From Pseudomonas oryzihabitans (GTDB taxonomy: Bacteria > Pseudomonadota > Gammaproteobacteria > Pseudomonadales > Pseudomonadaceae), in assembly GCF_007665395.1 (NCBI RefSeq), contig NZ_VDND01000004.1:124001-188000 (forward strand): 64,000 nucleotides of DNA, in the 5' to 3' direction. Below are positions 46,556-56,373 of this stretch, piece after piece. The number at the start of each line of letters is the position of its first letter. Positions within the stretch are counted from its first letter, which is position 1. Below the pieces are notes generated by a model. It saw nothing but the letters and a program-made list of their open reading frames with translations. It was not told where the DNA came from and searched no databases. Made by a program: the position numbers and the translations under genes.

Positions 46556-47995
46556 TCAGAGCTCCGGAACGCCGCGGGGCGGCAGCGAGGTAAGAGGACG
46601 GGGTGGTGGCAACGGCTGCTGGGCGACCCGCGGGCCGGCGGTGACCACGACGAATGTCTGCGGATCCAGGTGGCGCTGCAGGGCGGCATGCACCTGTTCC
46701 ACCGTCAGGCGGCGGACCTGCTGGAGGAAGTCGTCCAGGTAGCTGCTGGGCAGGTCGTAGAAGCCGATGTTGCCCAGTTGGGCGACGATGGCGCCGTTAC
46801 TGGCGTTGGCCAGCGGGAAGCTGCCTTCGATCTGGCGCTTGGCGCGGTCCAGTTCGGCCTGGGTCGGGCCCTGGGCCAGGTAGTCGCTTAGCAGCTCCTG
46901 CACCAGGGCGAGGGTAGCGTCGCCCAGTTCGGCGCGGGTCTGCAGGCCGATGGTGAAGGGGCCCGGCTGGCGCATGGGGGTGAAACCCGAGCTGACGCCA
47001 TAGGTGAGGCCACGGCGCTCGCGCAATTCGGTCATCAGGCGACTGCCGAAGCCACCGCCGCCGAGGATCTGGTTGCCGACGAACAGCGCCGCATAGTCCG
47101 GGTCGTCGCGGGTGATGCCGAGCTGGCCGAGCAGCAGGCGCGTCTGCTGGGCCGGCACCTCCAGCTGGACCCGTGCCGGCGCGGCAGCAGGGGGCGCCGG
47201 CAGCGGCGGCAGGGCCGGGCCCTGGGGCAGGGCGCGGGACAGCTGGGCGGCGATGCGTTCGGCGCGGGTGCGATCCAGGTCGCCGGTGATGGCGATCACC
47301 GCATTGCCGGCCGCATAGGCGCGGGCGTGGAAGGCCTTCAGGCGGGCCGCGTCGAGGCGCGCCAGGCCGGCCGCCGTACCGCGCGGCGAGTGGGCATAGG
47401 GGTGCTGGCCGTACAGCCGCTCCTGCAGGGCGTCGCCCGCCAGGTTGGCCGGTTCGCGCTGGCTGGCGGCGATCAGCGTCAGCAACTGGTCGCGGATGCG
47501 CTGGATGGCCTCGGCGGGAAAGGTGGGTCGGCCGACCACGTCGGCGAGCAGCGCCAGGGCGGGATCGCTGACCGCCGGATCGGCGAGGGTGCGCAGCCCG
47601 GCCACCGCCTGGTCGCGGTAGGCGCCGTTGCTGAAGTCGGCGCCCAGGCGCTCGAAGCCATCGGCGATGGCGCCGGCATCACGCCCCGGGGTGCCTTCGT
47701 TGAGCAGGCCGTTGGTCAGCATGGCCAGGCCCGGGGTGGCGCCGTCCTGGCTGCTGCCGGCGGCGAAGATCAGGCGCACGTCGAACATCGGCAGTTCCGG
47801 CGCCGGCACGAACAGCACCTGGGCACCCTCGGCGGTACGCCAGCGCTGGATGTCCAGCTGACGGCCCAGGGGTGGTGCGTCCTTGAGGGTCTTCAGGCTG
47901 TCCACGGCGGGATAGGCCCGCGCCAATTCATTGACCGGTGACGGGGACTGGCAGCCGGCGAGCAGGCACAGCGAGAGGCAGAGCAGGCGCTTCAT
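46556..47995 (-). CDS. Inactive M16 peptidase-like lipoprotein
   Basis: The 479-residue protein has a signal peptide with lipobox LLAGC (Cys15), so it is probably membrane-anchored. It has M16 N-terminal and C-terminal domains, but the HxxEH zinc motif is absent: the equivalent stretch reads GLAMLTNGLLNEGT. The C-terminal R/Y motif region RERRGLTYGVSS is kept. Such proteins form heterodimers with an active M16 partner, here the upstream gene that overlaps it by 4 nt. The substrate is unknown. Confidence 0.88.
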   Translation of the reverse strand: MKRLLCLSLCLLAGCQSPSPVNELARAYPAVDSLKTLKDAPPLGRQLDIQRWRTAEGAQVLFVPAPELPMFDVRLIFAAGSSQDGATPGLAMLTNGLLNEGTPGRDAGAIADGFERLGADFSNGAYRDQAVAGLRTLADPAVSDPALALLADVVGRPTFPAEAIQRIRDQLLTLIAASQREPANLAGDALQERLYGQHPYAHSPRGTAAGLARLDAARLKAFHARAYAAGNAVIAITGDLDRTRAERIAAQLSRALPQGPALPPLPAPPAAAPARVQLEVPAQQTRLLLGQLGITRDDPDYAALFVGNQILGGGGFGSRLMTELRERRGLTYGVSSGFTPMRQPGPFTIGLQTRAELGDATLALVQELLSDYLAQGPTQAELDRAKRQIEGSFPLANASNGAIVAQLGNIGFYDLPSSYLDDFLQQVRRLTVEQVHAALQRHLDPQTFVVVTAGPRVAQQPLPPPRPLTSLPPRGVPEL

Positions 47996-49353
47996 GGACG
48001 CGTCTCCGCGGCGGGTGCGGGCCTTAGCTGGGCCAGGGTCAGGCGCTCGCGGGTGAAGTAGGTGCGGGCCACGCGGCGCAGGTCGTCCGGGGTGACCTTG
48101 GCCAGCTCGTCGAGTAGCGCATCGCCCCGCCGCCAGCCGAGGCCGACGCTTTCCAGCTGGCCGATGCTGCTGGCCTGGGCGGTGATGGAGTCGCGGCCGT
48201 AGACCAGGCCGGCCACCAGCAGGGCGCGGACCCGGGCCACTTCCTCCACAGTGGGTGCCTCGCGCTTGAGCAGCTCCAGTTGCTCCCAGAAGGCCGCTTC
48301 CAGCTGTTCGAGGGTCTTGCCGCGCTGGGTGTTGGGAAGGCCGCTGAGCAGGAAGAGGCTGTCGCCATTGGTATAGGCGCCGTAGGCGGCGCGGACGCTG
48401 GTGGCCAGTTCCTGGCCGCGTTCGAGGCGGCTGGGCAGGCGGGCCCCCGAACCGCCGCCGAGCAGGGCTGCCAGCAGTTGCAGGGCATAGGCGTCGCGGG
48501 GATTGGCGGCGGTGGCCAGGCTGGGCACGTTGAAGCCCATCAGCAGGCTGGGCACCTCGCGCGCCTGCAGCGCCAGGCGCCGCTCACCCGGCGCGGGCAG
48601 CTCCAGCGGGCGCCGCGGCGCGGGCAGCTCGCTGCGCGGGATGGCGCCGAACCACCGCTGCACCTCGGCCTTGAGCGCCTGGGGGTCGACGTCACCCACC
48701 ACCACCAGGGTGGCGTTGTTGGGCGCGTACCAGGTCTGGTACCAGCGCTGGAGCTCGGCCGCGCTCAGGCGTTGCAGGTCCTGGGGCCAGCCGATGGTGG
48801 GGTTGCGATAGCCGCTGGCGGGATAGGCCGCCGCCTTGAAGCGCTCGAAGGACAGCGCCTCCGGACGGTCGTCGGTCCGCAGTCGGCGCTCTTCCTTGAT
48901 CACCTCGAGTTCGCGGGTGACCTCGTCCGGCGCCAGGCGCAGATGGGCCATGCGATCGGCTTCCAGCTCCAGAGCCACCGGCAGGCGGTCGCGGGCGAGC
49001 AGCTGGTAGTAGACGGTGTAGTCGTCGGTGGTGAAGGCGTTTTCCTCGGCGCCCAGGTCGCGCAGCAGATGCGAGGCCTCGCCGGCGCCGAGCTTGCGGC
49101 TGCCCTTGAACATCAGGTGTTCCAGCGCATGGGACAAACCGGTCGCGCCGGGGCCTTCCAGGCTCGAACCCACCCGGTACCAGAGCTGCATGACGGCAAC
49201 CGGGGCCCGGTGGTCTTCGCGGACCACCAGCTTCAGACCGTTGTCGAGGACGAATTCCTCGGTGTTCTGCCGGCTGGCAGCGGCCAGGGCGAGGCCGGGG
49301 AGCAGGCTGAGCAGGACGACCAGGGCGGTTCGACGAGAGCGGGAGGCGGGCAT
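47992..49353 (-). CDS. M16 family zinc peptidase (active subunit)
   Basis: The 453-residue exported protein has a signal peptide ending LALA near residue 24. The inverted zinc motif HALEH (His75, Glu78, His79) and the distal glutamate region VALELEADRM are present, so it should be catalytic. The C-terminal M16 domain lacks some of the Arg-Tyr motif carried by the partner. It forms an operon with the inactive partner, as in mitochondrial processing peptidase-like pairs. It diverges from ftsY. Confidence 0.9.
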   Translation of the reverse strand: MPASRSRRTALVVLLSLLPGLALAAASRQNTEEFVLDNGLKLVVREDHRAPVAVMQLWYRVGSSLEGPGATGLSHALEHLMFKGSRKLGAGEASHLLRDLGAEENAFTTDDYTVYYQLLARDRLPVALELEADRMAHLRLAPDEVTRELEVIKEERRLRTDDRPEALSFERFKAAAYPASGYRNPTIGWPQDLQRLSAAELQRWYQTWYAPNNATLVVVGDVDPQALKAEVQRWFGAIPRSELPAPRRPLELPAPGERRLALQAREVPSLLMGFNVPSLATAANPRDAYALQLLAALLGGGSGARLPSRLERGQELATSVRAAYGAYTNGDSLFLLSGLPNTQRGKTLEQLEAAFWEQLELLKREAPTVEEVARVRALLVAGLVYGRDSITAQASSIGQLESVGLGWRRGDALLDELAKVTPDDLRRVARTYFTRERLTLAQLRPAPAAETRP

Positions 49354-49555
49354 TGCGAGAGCAGGCCTTGTAGCGCGGTAGGGGACGAAGCGGCTGCGTC
49401 CTGGGGACGGTCGCGCGTTTTTCGCCGACGGGGAGGTCTTCCGCCCGGCAGGCTGCTAGGATACGCATCCCTTTTCCCGACGGCCATGCCTGACGGTCGA
49501 GCGCCGCCTGGCGGAGCTCCCGCAGCCCGGTCGTCCGTTCGATACAGAGCCCCGC

Positions 49556-50994
49556 ATGTTTGGATCCGACGACAAGAAGTCTCCCCCCACGGAGAAGAAA
49601 AGCCTGTTCGGCTGGTTCCGCAAGAAGACCGCCGAGCCCGTAGAAACCCCGGCCGAAGCCCCGGCGGCCGCTCCCGAGGAGCGCCTGCCCGAGCCGCTGG
49701 CCAGCGAGCCGGTGCAGCACCCGGAGCCGGTACCCGAGCCGCCGGAGGCCATCCCTTCGCTGACGCCGATGCCGGCGTCCGAGGAAGAAGCGCCGTCGCC
49801 GGTCGCGCTCACGGCGCTGGTCGAGCCGGTGGTGATAGATCCCATCGTGCCGCCGGTCGAGGTCGAGCCGGTAAGGGCGCCCGAGCCCGAGCCAGTGGCT
49901 GCGCCGGTCGCGCCGCTGCCTCCGGCTGTCCCTGAACCTGAGCCCATTCCCGCTCCGGTCGTACCTGTTGCGCCCGCCGCCCCGGTCCGTCCTGATCCCG
50001 TGGTGGTTGTGCCCGAGCCCGAGCCCGCTCCACCCGCCGTCGCCGCCACTTCGCCCGAACCGGCCAAGCTGGGCTTCTTCGCCCGCCTGCGCCAGGGCTT
50101 GTCCAAGACCAGCGCCAGCCTCGGCGAAGGCATGGCCAGCCTGTTCCTCGGCAAGAAGGCCATCGACGACGACCTGCTCGAAGAGCTGGAGACCCGCCTG
50201 CTGACCGCCGACGTCGGGGTCGAGGCCACCGGCGTCATCATGCGCAACCTGACCCAGAAGGTGGCGCGCAAGCAGCTGGCCGACAGCGAGGCGCTGTACC
50301 AGGCGCTGCAGCAGGAACTCACCGAGATGCTGCTGCCGGTGGAGCAACCGCTGGTGATTGACACCAGCCACAAGCCCTACGTGATCCTGGTGGTCGGCGT
50401 GAACGGCGCCGGCAAGACCACCACCATCGGCAAGCTGGCCAAGCGCCTGCAGAACGAAGGCAAGAAGGTCATGCTGGCCGCCGGCGATACCTTCCGCGCC
50501 GCCGCCGTGGAGCAGTTGCAGGTCTGGGGCGAGCGCAATCGCATCCCGGTGATTGCCCAGCACACCGGCGCCGATTCCGCCTCGGTGATCTTCGATGCCG
50601 TCCAGGCGGCCAAGGCCCGCGGCATCGATGTGCTGATCGCCGACACCGCCGGCCGGCTGCACACCAAGGACAACCTCATGGAAGAGCTGCGCAAGGTGCG
50701 CCGGGTGATCGGCAAGCTGGACGAGGCGGCGCCCCACGAGACCCTGCTGGTGCTGGACGCCGGTACCGGCCAGAACGCCCTCAACCAGGCCAAGCAGTTC
50801 CACAATGCGGTGCCCCTGACCGGCCTGGCGCTGACCAAGCTGGATGGCACCGCCAAGGGCGGGGTGATCTTCGCCCTGGCCAAGCAGAGCGCCCTGCCGA
50901 TCCGCTACGTCGGCGTCGGCGAAGGCATCGACGATCTGCGGCCCTTCGAGGCGCGGCCCTTCGTTCAGGCCCTGTTCGCGGAGCGTGGCGTCTC

Positions 50995-50998
<4 letters not shown>
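49556..50998 (+). CDS. ftsY: Signal recognition particle receptor FtsY
   Basis: The 480-residue SRP receptor GTPase docks ribosome-SRP complexes at the membrane. A long acidic, Pro/Glu/Val/Ala-rich N-terminal A domain covers about residues 20-165. It is followed by the N domain and the G domain with G1 GVNGAGKTTTIGKLA, DTAGRL and TKLDGTAKGG. The N-terminal extension is low-complexity and variable in pseudomonads. It overlaps ftsE by ATGA at 50995-50998. The ftsYEX order is conserved across gammaproteobacteria. Confidence 0.96.
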
Positions 50999-51665
<667 letters not shown>

Positions 51666-51669
<4 letters not shown>

Positions 51670-52676
51670 GCGCCAACGAACTGCCGCGTGGCGAAGAGCA
51701 GGGCGGCAAGCCCCAGCGTCCGCAACGCCAGGCTCCGCAGAAACCCAAGAGCGACTGGCGCAGCCCGTTGCACGCCTACCTCGAAGCCCACCGTACCGGC
51801 CTCCGGGACAGCCTCAGGCGCATGGTGCAGCAACCCATAGGCACCTTCCTCACCTGCCTGGTGATGGGGATCGCCCTGGCCCTGCCGATGGGCGTATCGC
51901 TGCTGCTGAAGAACGTCGAGCGCCTCGGTGGCTCTTGGCAGCGCGCGGCGCAGATCTCGGTCTTCCTCGACCTGCGCACCGGGCAGGACCAGGCCGAGGT
52001 GCTGATGAGCCAGATCAAGGTGCTGCCGGACGTGGCCGAGGCGCGCTGGATCAGCCCGGATGACGCCCTGAAGGAATTGCAGCAGGACGCCGGCCTTGGT
52101 GAGGCGCTGCGCGAATTGCCGCAGAATCCGCTGCCCGGTGTCATCGCCGTGACGCCCAAGGAAATCGACAAGAGCCGCCTCGACATGCTGCGCAGCCAGT
52201 TGGCCGAGATGAACGGCGTGCAGCAGGTACAGCTGGACATGCAGTGGGTCGAACGCCTCACCGCCATCCTCAAGCTCGGCGAGCGCTTCGTCTTCGGCCT
52301 GACCGTGGTGCTGGTGATCGCCCTGTTGCTGGTGATCGGCAACACCATCCGCCTCGCCATCGAAAACCGCCGCACCGAGATCGAGGTGGTCAAGCTGGTG
52401 GGCGGTACCGACGGCTACGTGCGCCGGCCCTTCCTCTACATGGGTGCGCTGTTCGGCCTCGGCGCCGGCATCGCCGCCTGGGCGCTGCTGGTGTTCGGCC
52501 TGAACTGGCTCAATGCGGCGGTGATCGACCTGGCCGGCCTCTACGGCAGCAATTTCGCCCTTGGCAGCGTAGCCGTGGAAGATGGCCTGCAGCTGCTGAT
52601 CGGCGCCGTATTGCTCGGTTATATTGGCGCCTGGCTGGCGGTCGCCCGCCATCTGCGCGAACTCGCCCCGCGCTGA
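51666..52676 (+). CDS. ftsX: Cell division protein FtsX
   Basis: The 336-residue permease-like partner of FtsE has a basic cytoplasmic N-terminus, a first membrane helix at about 55-78, a periplasmic domain of about 90 residues (with FLDLRTGQDQAEVL) that binds the EnvC-type activator, and three further helices. It overlaps ftsE by 4 nt and is followed by an inverted repeat and the rpoH leader. Confidence 0.95.
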
Positions 52677-52683
52677 CGAACGG

Positions 52684-52708
52684 CCGTTTCCGCAACCTGC
52701 GGAAACGG
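52684..52708 (+). repeat. Inverted repeat after ftsX
   Basis: CCGTTTCCGCA and TGCGGAAACGG are exact complements with a 3-nt loop. A strong hairpin would form in the transcript, but no T-run follows, so it may attenuate rather than terminate ftsYEX transcription into rpoH. Confidence 0.6.
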
Positions 52709-52762
52709 TCCAAACCCCTGATGAAACAAGGCTTTCGCGGGTGTTTTCAGCTGGGGTTAAGG

Positions 52763-52790
52763 GAACCTCGGCTAGTCTGGCGCTGTCCAA
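52763..52790 (+). promoter_or_regulatory. Candidate AlgU/RpoE-type promoter of rpoH
   Basis: GAACCT and TCCAA are separated by 17 bp, a partial match to the envelope-stress sigma consensus GAACTT-N16/17-TCTGA. It would start transcription about 45 bp before rpoH. The -10 is a poor match. Confidence 0.35.
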
Positions 52791-52837
52791 AAAATCAGTG
52801 TTAGACTGTCCAGTGCTTAGTGAATCGGAGGATTCGC

Positions 52838-53692
52838 ATGACCACTTCGTTGCAACCTGTTCCTACATTGGTTCCCGGCGCCAGCCTGGAAGCCTATGTG
52901 CACTCGGTGAACAGCATTCCGCTGCTCACCCCGGAGCGGGAGCGTGAACTGGCCGAGCGCCTCTTCTACAAGGAAGACGTGGAGGCCGCCCGGCAGTTGG
53001 TGCTCGCCCACCTGCGCTTCGTGGTGCATATCGCCAAGAGCTATTCCGGCTATGGTCTGGCCCAGGCCGACCTGATCCAGGAAGGCAATGTCGGCCTGAT
53101 GAAGGCCGTCAAGCGCTTCAATCCCGAAATGGGCGTACGCCTGGTGTCCTTTGCCGTGCATTGGATCAAGGCCGAGATCCATGAATTCATCCTGCGCAAC
53201 TGGCGCATCGTCAAGGTGGCCACCACCAAGGCCCAGCGCAAGCTGTTCTTTAACCTGCGCAGCCAGAAGAAGCGGCTGGCCTGGCTGAACAACGACGAGG
53301 TCCATCGCGTGGCCGAGACCCTGGGCGTCGAGCCGCGGGAGGTGCGCGAGATGGAAAGCCGTCTGACCGGTCAGGACATGGCCTTCGATCCGGCCAGCGA
53401 TGCCGACGACGATGCCGCCTACCAGTCGCCGGCCCAGTATCTGGAAGACAGCCGCTACGATCCGGCCCGCCAGCTGGAGGAAGCCGACTGGACCGATAGC
53501 TCCACGGCCAATCTGCACGAGGCCCTGGAACGCCTGGATGACCGCAGCCGCGACATCCTCTATCAGCGCTGGCTGGCCGAGGAAAAGGCCACGCTGCACG
53601 AGCTGGCGGCCAAGTACAACGTGTCGGCGGAGCGTATCCGTCAGCTGGAAAAGAACGCGATGAACAAGCTCAAGGGCAACATCGCCGCCTGA
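52838..53692 (+). CDS. rpoH: RNA polymerase heat-shock sigma factor RpoH (sigma-32)
   Basis: The 284-residue sigma factor directs heat-shock transcription. Region 2 ([33 protein letters not shown]), the RpoH box QRKLFFNLR, and region 4 ([19 protein letters not shown]) are intact. I chose ATG at 52838 (MTTSLQPV), preceded by CGGAGG. The sequence is very close to P. aeruginosa RpoH. In this window its target is the promoter before hslVU. A terminator follows. Confidence 0.97.
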   Translation: MTTSLQPVPTLVPGASLEAYVHSVNSIPLLTPERERELAERLFYKEDVEAARQLVLAHLRFVVHIAKSYSGYGLAQADLIQEGNVGLMKAVKRFNPEMGVRLVSFAVHWIKAEIHEFILRNWRIVKVATTKAQRKLFFNLRSQKKRLAWLNNDEVHRVAETLGVEPREVREMESRLTGQDMAFDPASDADDDAAYQSPAQYLEDSRYDPARQLEEADWTDSSTANLHEALERLDDRSRDILYQRWLAEEKATLHELAAKYNVSAERIRQLEKNAMNKLKGNIAA

Positions 53693-53710
53693 TCCGAGCG
53701 TTCATCGAGA

Positions 53711-53737
53711 AGCCGCGCCTCAGGGCGCGGTTTTTTT
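53711..53737 (+). terminator. Terminator of rpoH
   Basis: CCGCGCC pairs with GGCGCGG across a 4-nt loop, followed by seven T's, 21 bp after the stop codon. Confidence 0.9.
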
Positions 53738-53778
53738 ATGTCTGCGAGTTCGGCTTTAGCACGGAAGGCGCGCGACCC

Positions 53779-53843
53779 ATCGCGGCCATGGGCCGCTCCT
53801 ACAGCAGAGGCCCTAACTGGTAGGAGCGGCCCATGGCCGCGAT
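53779..53843. repeat. REP pair (inverted, 23-bp perfect arms)
   Basis: The 23 bases at 53779-53801 (ATCGCGGCCATGGGCC then GCTCCTA) are the exact reverse complement of 53821-53843, with a 19-nt spacer. The same unit occurs singly at 34145 and degenerately near 7264. This is the typical paired REP/BIME layout of Pseudomonas intergenic DNA, here between the rpoH terminator and mtgA. Confidence 0.85.
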
Positions 53844-53919
53844 CCAGGCTCACCCTTGGCATTCGAACGCTAGGCTTTCATTGCGTCTCGACAGGCAACG
53901 CGACGTTCAACGCCCAGTT

Positions 53920-54621
53920 TTACTGCCCGGTCATCCGTCGCAGATAGTCGCTGCCGCCGAGCTGGCGTTCCTGCTGGCGGATCCAGGCGGCGCGCTCGGC
54001 GACGTAGGCGCTCGGGCGGCTCGGACTCCATTCGCGCGGATTGGGCAGGACGGCGGCCAGCAGGCTGGCCTGGCGGTCAGACAGGTAGGGGGCGCCTATG
54101 CCGAAATGATGGCGCGCCGCGGCCTCGGCGCCGAACACGCCATCGTCCCATTCCACGCTGTTGAGATAGACCTCGAGGATGCGTTGCTTGGACCAGAAGG
54201 TCTCCAGCAGCACCGTGAACCAGGCTTCGAAGGCCTTGCGCAGGTAGCTGCGGCCGCTCCAGAGGAAGAGATTCTTGGCGGTCTGCTGGCTGATGGTGCT
54301 GGCGCCGCGCAGGGAACCGCCGGCTTCGTTGTGGCTGAAGGCCTGGCGGATCGCCGCCATGTCGAAGCCCCAGTGCTCGGCGAAGTGCTGGTCCTCGCCA
54401 GCGATCACCGCCATCTTGAGATCGTCCGGCAGCTCCTTCCAGGGCCGCCAGTCGCGTTGCAGGTCGATGGGCTTGCCGTCGATCCAGGACTCGACCTTGC
54501 GCTCCACCATCAGCATGCTGCCCGGCGGCGGTACCCAGCGCAGGATCAGCACCAGGGCCGCGCTGAGGGCGGCGAACCAGAGGGCGATACGCAGGAGACG
54601 GCGGAGGAGGGTGAGCAGCAT
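53920..54621 (-). CDS. mtgA: Monofunctional peptidoglycan transglycosylase MtgA
   Basis: The 233-residue GT51 glycosyltransferase has one N-terminal membrane helix (about 8-30) and the catalytic EDQHFAEHWGFD and GASTISQQTAKNLFLW motifs. It polymerises lipid II without crosslinking it. It lacks any transpeptidase domain. It diverges from the DUF423 gene. Confidence 0.95.
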   Translation of the reverse strand: MLLTLLRRLLRIALWFAALSAALVLILRWVPPPGSMLMVERKVESWIDGKPIDLQRDWRPWKELPDDLKMAVIAGEDQHFAEHWGFDMAAIRQAFSHNEAGGSLRGASTISQQTAKNLFLWSGRSYLRKAFEAWFTVLLETFWSKQRILEVYLNSVEWDDGVFGAEAAARHHFGIGAPYLSDRQASLLAAVLPNPREWSPSRPSAYVAERAAWIRQQERQLGGSDYLRRMTGQ

Positions 54622-54649
54622 CGGCTTGGTCTTTGGCGGTTAGCGGGCC

Positions 54650-54655
54650 ATTATA
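54650..54655 (-). promoter_or_regulatory. Candidate -10 element of mtgA
   Basis: Reads TATAAT on the minus strand, 29 bp before the mtgA start. No clear -35 was found. Confidence 0.35.
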
Positions 54656-54689
54656 ACCAGCGCTGCTCTTCCATCGCCCGGTAAAACCC

Positions 54690-55067
54690 ATGTTGCGTCT
54701 CTTCCTGCTGTTCGCGGCCCTGGCCGGCTTCACCGGTGTCGGCCTCGGCGCCTTCGCCGCCCACGGTCTCAAGGGGCGACTGTCCGCCGATTACCTCGCC
54801 GTGTTCCAGACCGGCGTGCTCTACCAGCTCATCCATGCCCTGGCGCTGTTCGGCGTCGCCCTGCTGTCGCTGCATTTCCAGGGCCGCCTGGTGGCCTGGG
54901 CCGGTGGCTGCTTCATCGCCGGCATCCTGCTGTTTTCCGGCAGTCTCTACCTGCTGACGCTGACCGGCGTTTCCCGGCTGGGCATCGTCACGCCCTTCGG
55001 TGGCCTGTGCTTCCTCGCCGGCTGGGCCTGCCTGGCCATCCTGGCCTGGCGCCTGAGCAGCCTCTGA
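54690..55067 (+). CDS. DUF423 family small membrane protein
   Basis: The 125-residue protein has four hydrophobic segments and the family marks [11 protein letters not shown] near residue 20, [15 protein letters not shown] in the second segment and [15 protein letters not shown] near the end. DUF423 proteins (E. coli YgdD-like) have no proven function. It lies in the gap between mtgA and thiS, as in other pseudomonads. Confidence 0.88.
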   Translation: MLRLFLLFAALAGFTGVGLGAFAAHGLKGRLSADYLAVFQTGVLYQLIHALALFGVALLSLHFQGRLVAWAGGCFIAGILLFSGSLYLLTLTGVSRLGIVTPFGGLCFLAGWACLAILAWRLSSL

Positions 55068-55161
55068 GCGCGCGCTGGCCGTCGTTCCCGGTCCGGCGTC
55101 GCTGCAATGCGCGCCCGACCGGCGTAGAATGCGTCGCTCACCCCGCGACGATGCTTTTGCC

Positions 55162-55362
55162 ATGCAGATCCTGTTGAACGGCGAATCCCTTGAATTGCCG
55201 GACGGTGCCACCGTCGCCGACCTGCTCGTGCGTCTCGAATTGACCGGACGGCGGGTGGCGGTGGAGCGCAACCTCGACATCGTGCCGCGCAGCCAGCACG
55301 CCACCACCGCCCTGGCGGACGGCGACCGGCTGGAAGTGGTCCACGCCATCGGCGGCGGCTAG
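55162..55362 (+). CDS. thiS: Sulfur carrier protein ThiS
   Basis: The 66-residue ubiquitin-like carrier ends in Gly-Gly (AIGGG), whose thiocarboxylate donates sulfur to the thiazole of thiamine. I chose ATG at 55162 ([13 protein letters not shown]), which gives the usual length; a start 11 codons upstream is not typical. It is 19 bp before thiG. Confidence 0.93.
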   Translation: MQILLNGESLELPDGATVADLLVRLELTGRRVAVERNLDIVPRSQHATTALADGDRLEVVHAIGGG

Positions 55363-55381
55363 CCGCGAAAGAGGAATCCAG

Positions 55382-56164
55382 ATGAAAGACACTCCCTTCA
55401 CCCTCGCCGGGCGCACCTATGAATCGCGCCTGCTGGTGGGTACCGGCAAGTACCGGGATCTCGAAGAGACCCGCGTGGCCATCGAAGCCTCGGGTGCCGA
55501 GATCGTCACCGTGGCGGTGCGCCGTACCAATATCGGCCAGAATCCCGGCGAGCCCAACCTGCTCGACGTGATCTCCCCCGAGCGCTACACCATCCTGCCC
55601 AACACCGCCGGCTGCTACGACGCGGTGGAGGCGGTGCGTACCTGCCGCCTGGCGCGCGAGCTGCTCGACGGGCACAACCTGGTCAAGCTGGAAGTCCTGG
55701 CCGACCAGAAGACCCTGTTCCCCAACGTCATCGAGACCCTCAAGGCGGCCGAGACCCTGGTGGCCGACGGCTTCGACGTCATGGTCTACACCAGCGACGA
55801 CCCCATCGTCGCCCGCCAGCTGGAAGCCATCGGCTGCATCGCCGTGATGCCGCTGGCCGGCCTGATCGGCTCGGGCCTGGGCATCTGCAACCCCTACAAC
55901 CTGCGCATCATCCTCGAAGAGGCCAAGGTGCCGGTGCTGGTGGATGCCGGGGTCGGTACCGCCTCCGATGCCACCATCGCCATGGAGCTGGGGTGCGAGG
56001 CGGTGCTGATGAACAGCGCCATCGCCCATGCCCGCGAGCCGGTGCTGATGGCCGAGGCCATGAAGCACGCCATCGTCGCCGGCCGCCTGGCCTACCTGGC
56101 CGGCCGCATGCCGCGCAAGCTCTACGCCACGGCGTCTTCGCCGCTGGACGGCCTGGTCAACTAG
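55382..56164 (+). CDS. thiG: Thiazole synthase ThiG
   Basis: The 260-residue TIM-barrel enzyme joins deoxyxylulose 5-phosphate, dehydroglycine and the ThiS thiocarboxylate to form the thiamine thiazole. The Schiff-base lysine is expected in [11 protein letters not shown], and the phosphate-binding [11 protein letters not shown] and NSAIAHA are present. Its stop codon is immediately followed by a 140-bp palindrome. Confidence 0.95.
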   Translation: MKDTPFTLAGRTYESRLLVGTGKYRDLEETRVAIEASGAEIVTVAVRRTNIGQNPGEPNLLDVISPERYTILPNTAGCYDAVEAVRTCRLARELLDGHNLVKLEVLADQKTLFPNVIETLKAAETLVADGFDVMVYTSDDPIVARQLEAIGCIAVMPLAGLIGSGLGICNPYNLRIILEEAKVPVLVDAGVGTASDATIAMELGCEAVLMNSAIAHAREPVLMAEAMKHAIVAGRLAYLAGRMPRKLYATASSPLDGLVN

Positions 56165-56304
56165 GAGGCTACTCTCGATCTGCTGCGCGTCGGCCAAACG
56201 GCGTTGAAAATGCCTTCGGAATGCTCATTTACTCTTTGTAAACTCCGCTTCCTCAGGCATTTTCGCCTTGTTTCGCTCTAGCTCGCGAGATCGAGAACAG
56301 CCTC
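56165..56304. repeat. 140-bp imperfect palindromic element
   Basis: The outer 16 bases GAGGCTACTCTCGATC (56165-56180) pair with 56289-56304 apart from 2 bp in the middle. Inner arms match as well: AAAATGCC (56207-56214) with GGCATTTT (56256-56263), and a central ATTTAC/GTAAA. The whole region is one long imperfect hairpin centred near 56234, starting on the base after the thiG stop. It has no coding frame. It resembles intergenic repeats I recall from other pseudomonads and looks like a non-autonomous mobile or structural repeat. Confidence 0.75.
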
Positions 56305-56324
56305 TACACCGGCGCCCTCCGTCA

Positions 56325-56355
56325 CGCGCCCGGCCTCTGCCGGGCGTCTCTTTTT
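56325..56355 (+). terminator. Terminator downstream of thiG and the palindrome
   Basis: CGCCCGG and CCGGGCG form a perfect 7-bp stem with a 5-nt loop, followed by TCTC and five T's, 19 bp before the trmB ATG. Confidence 0.65.
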
Positions 56356-56373
56356 CCCACTATCGATAACGCC

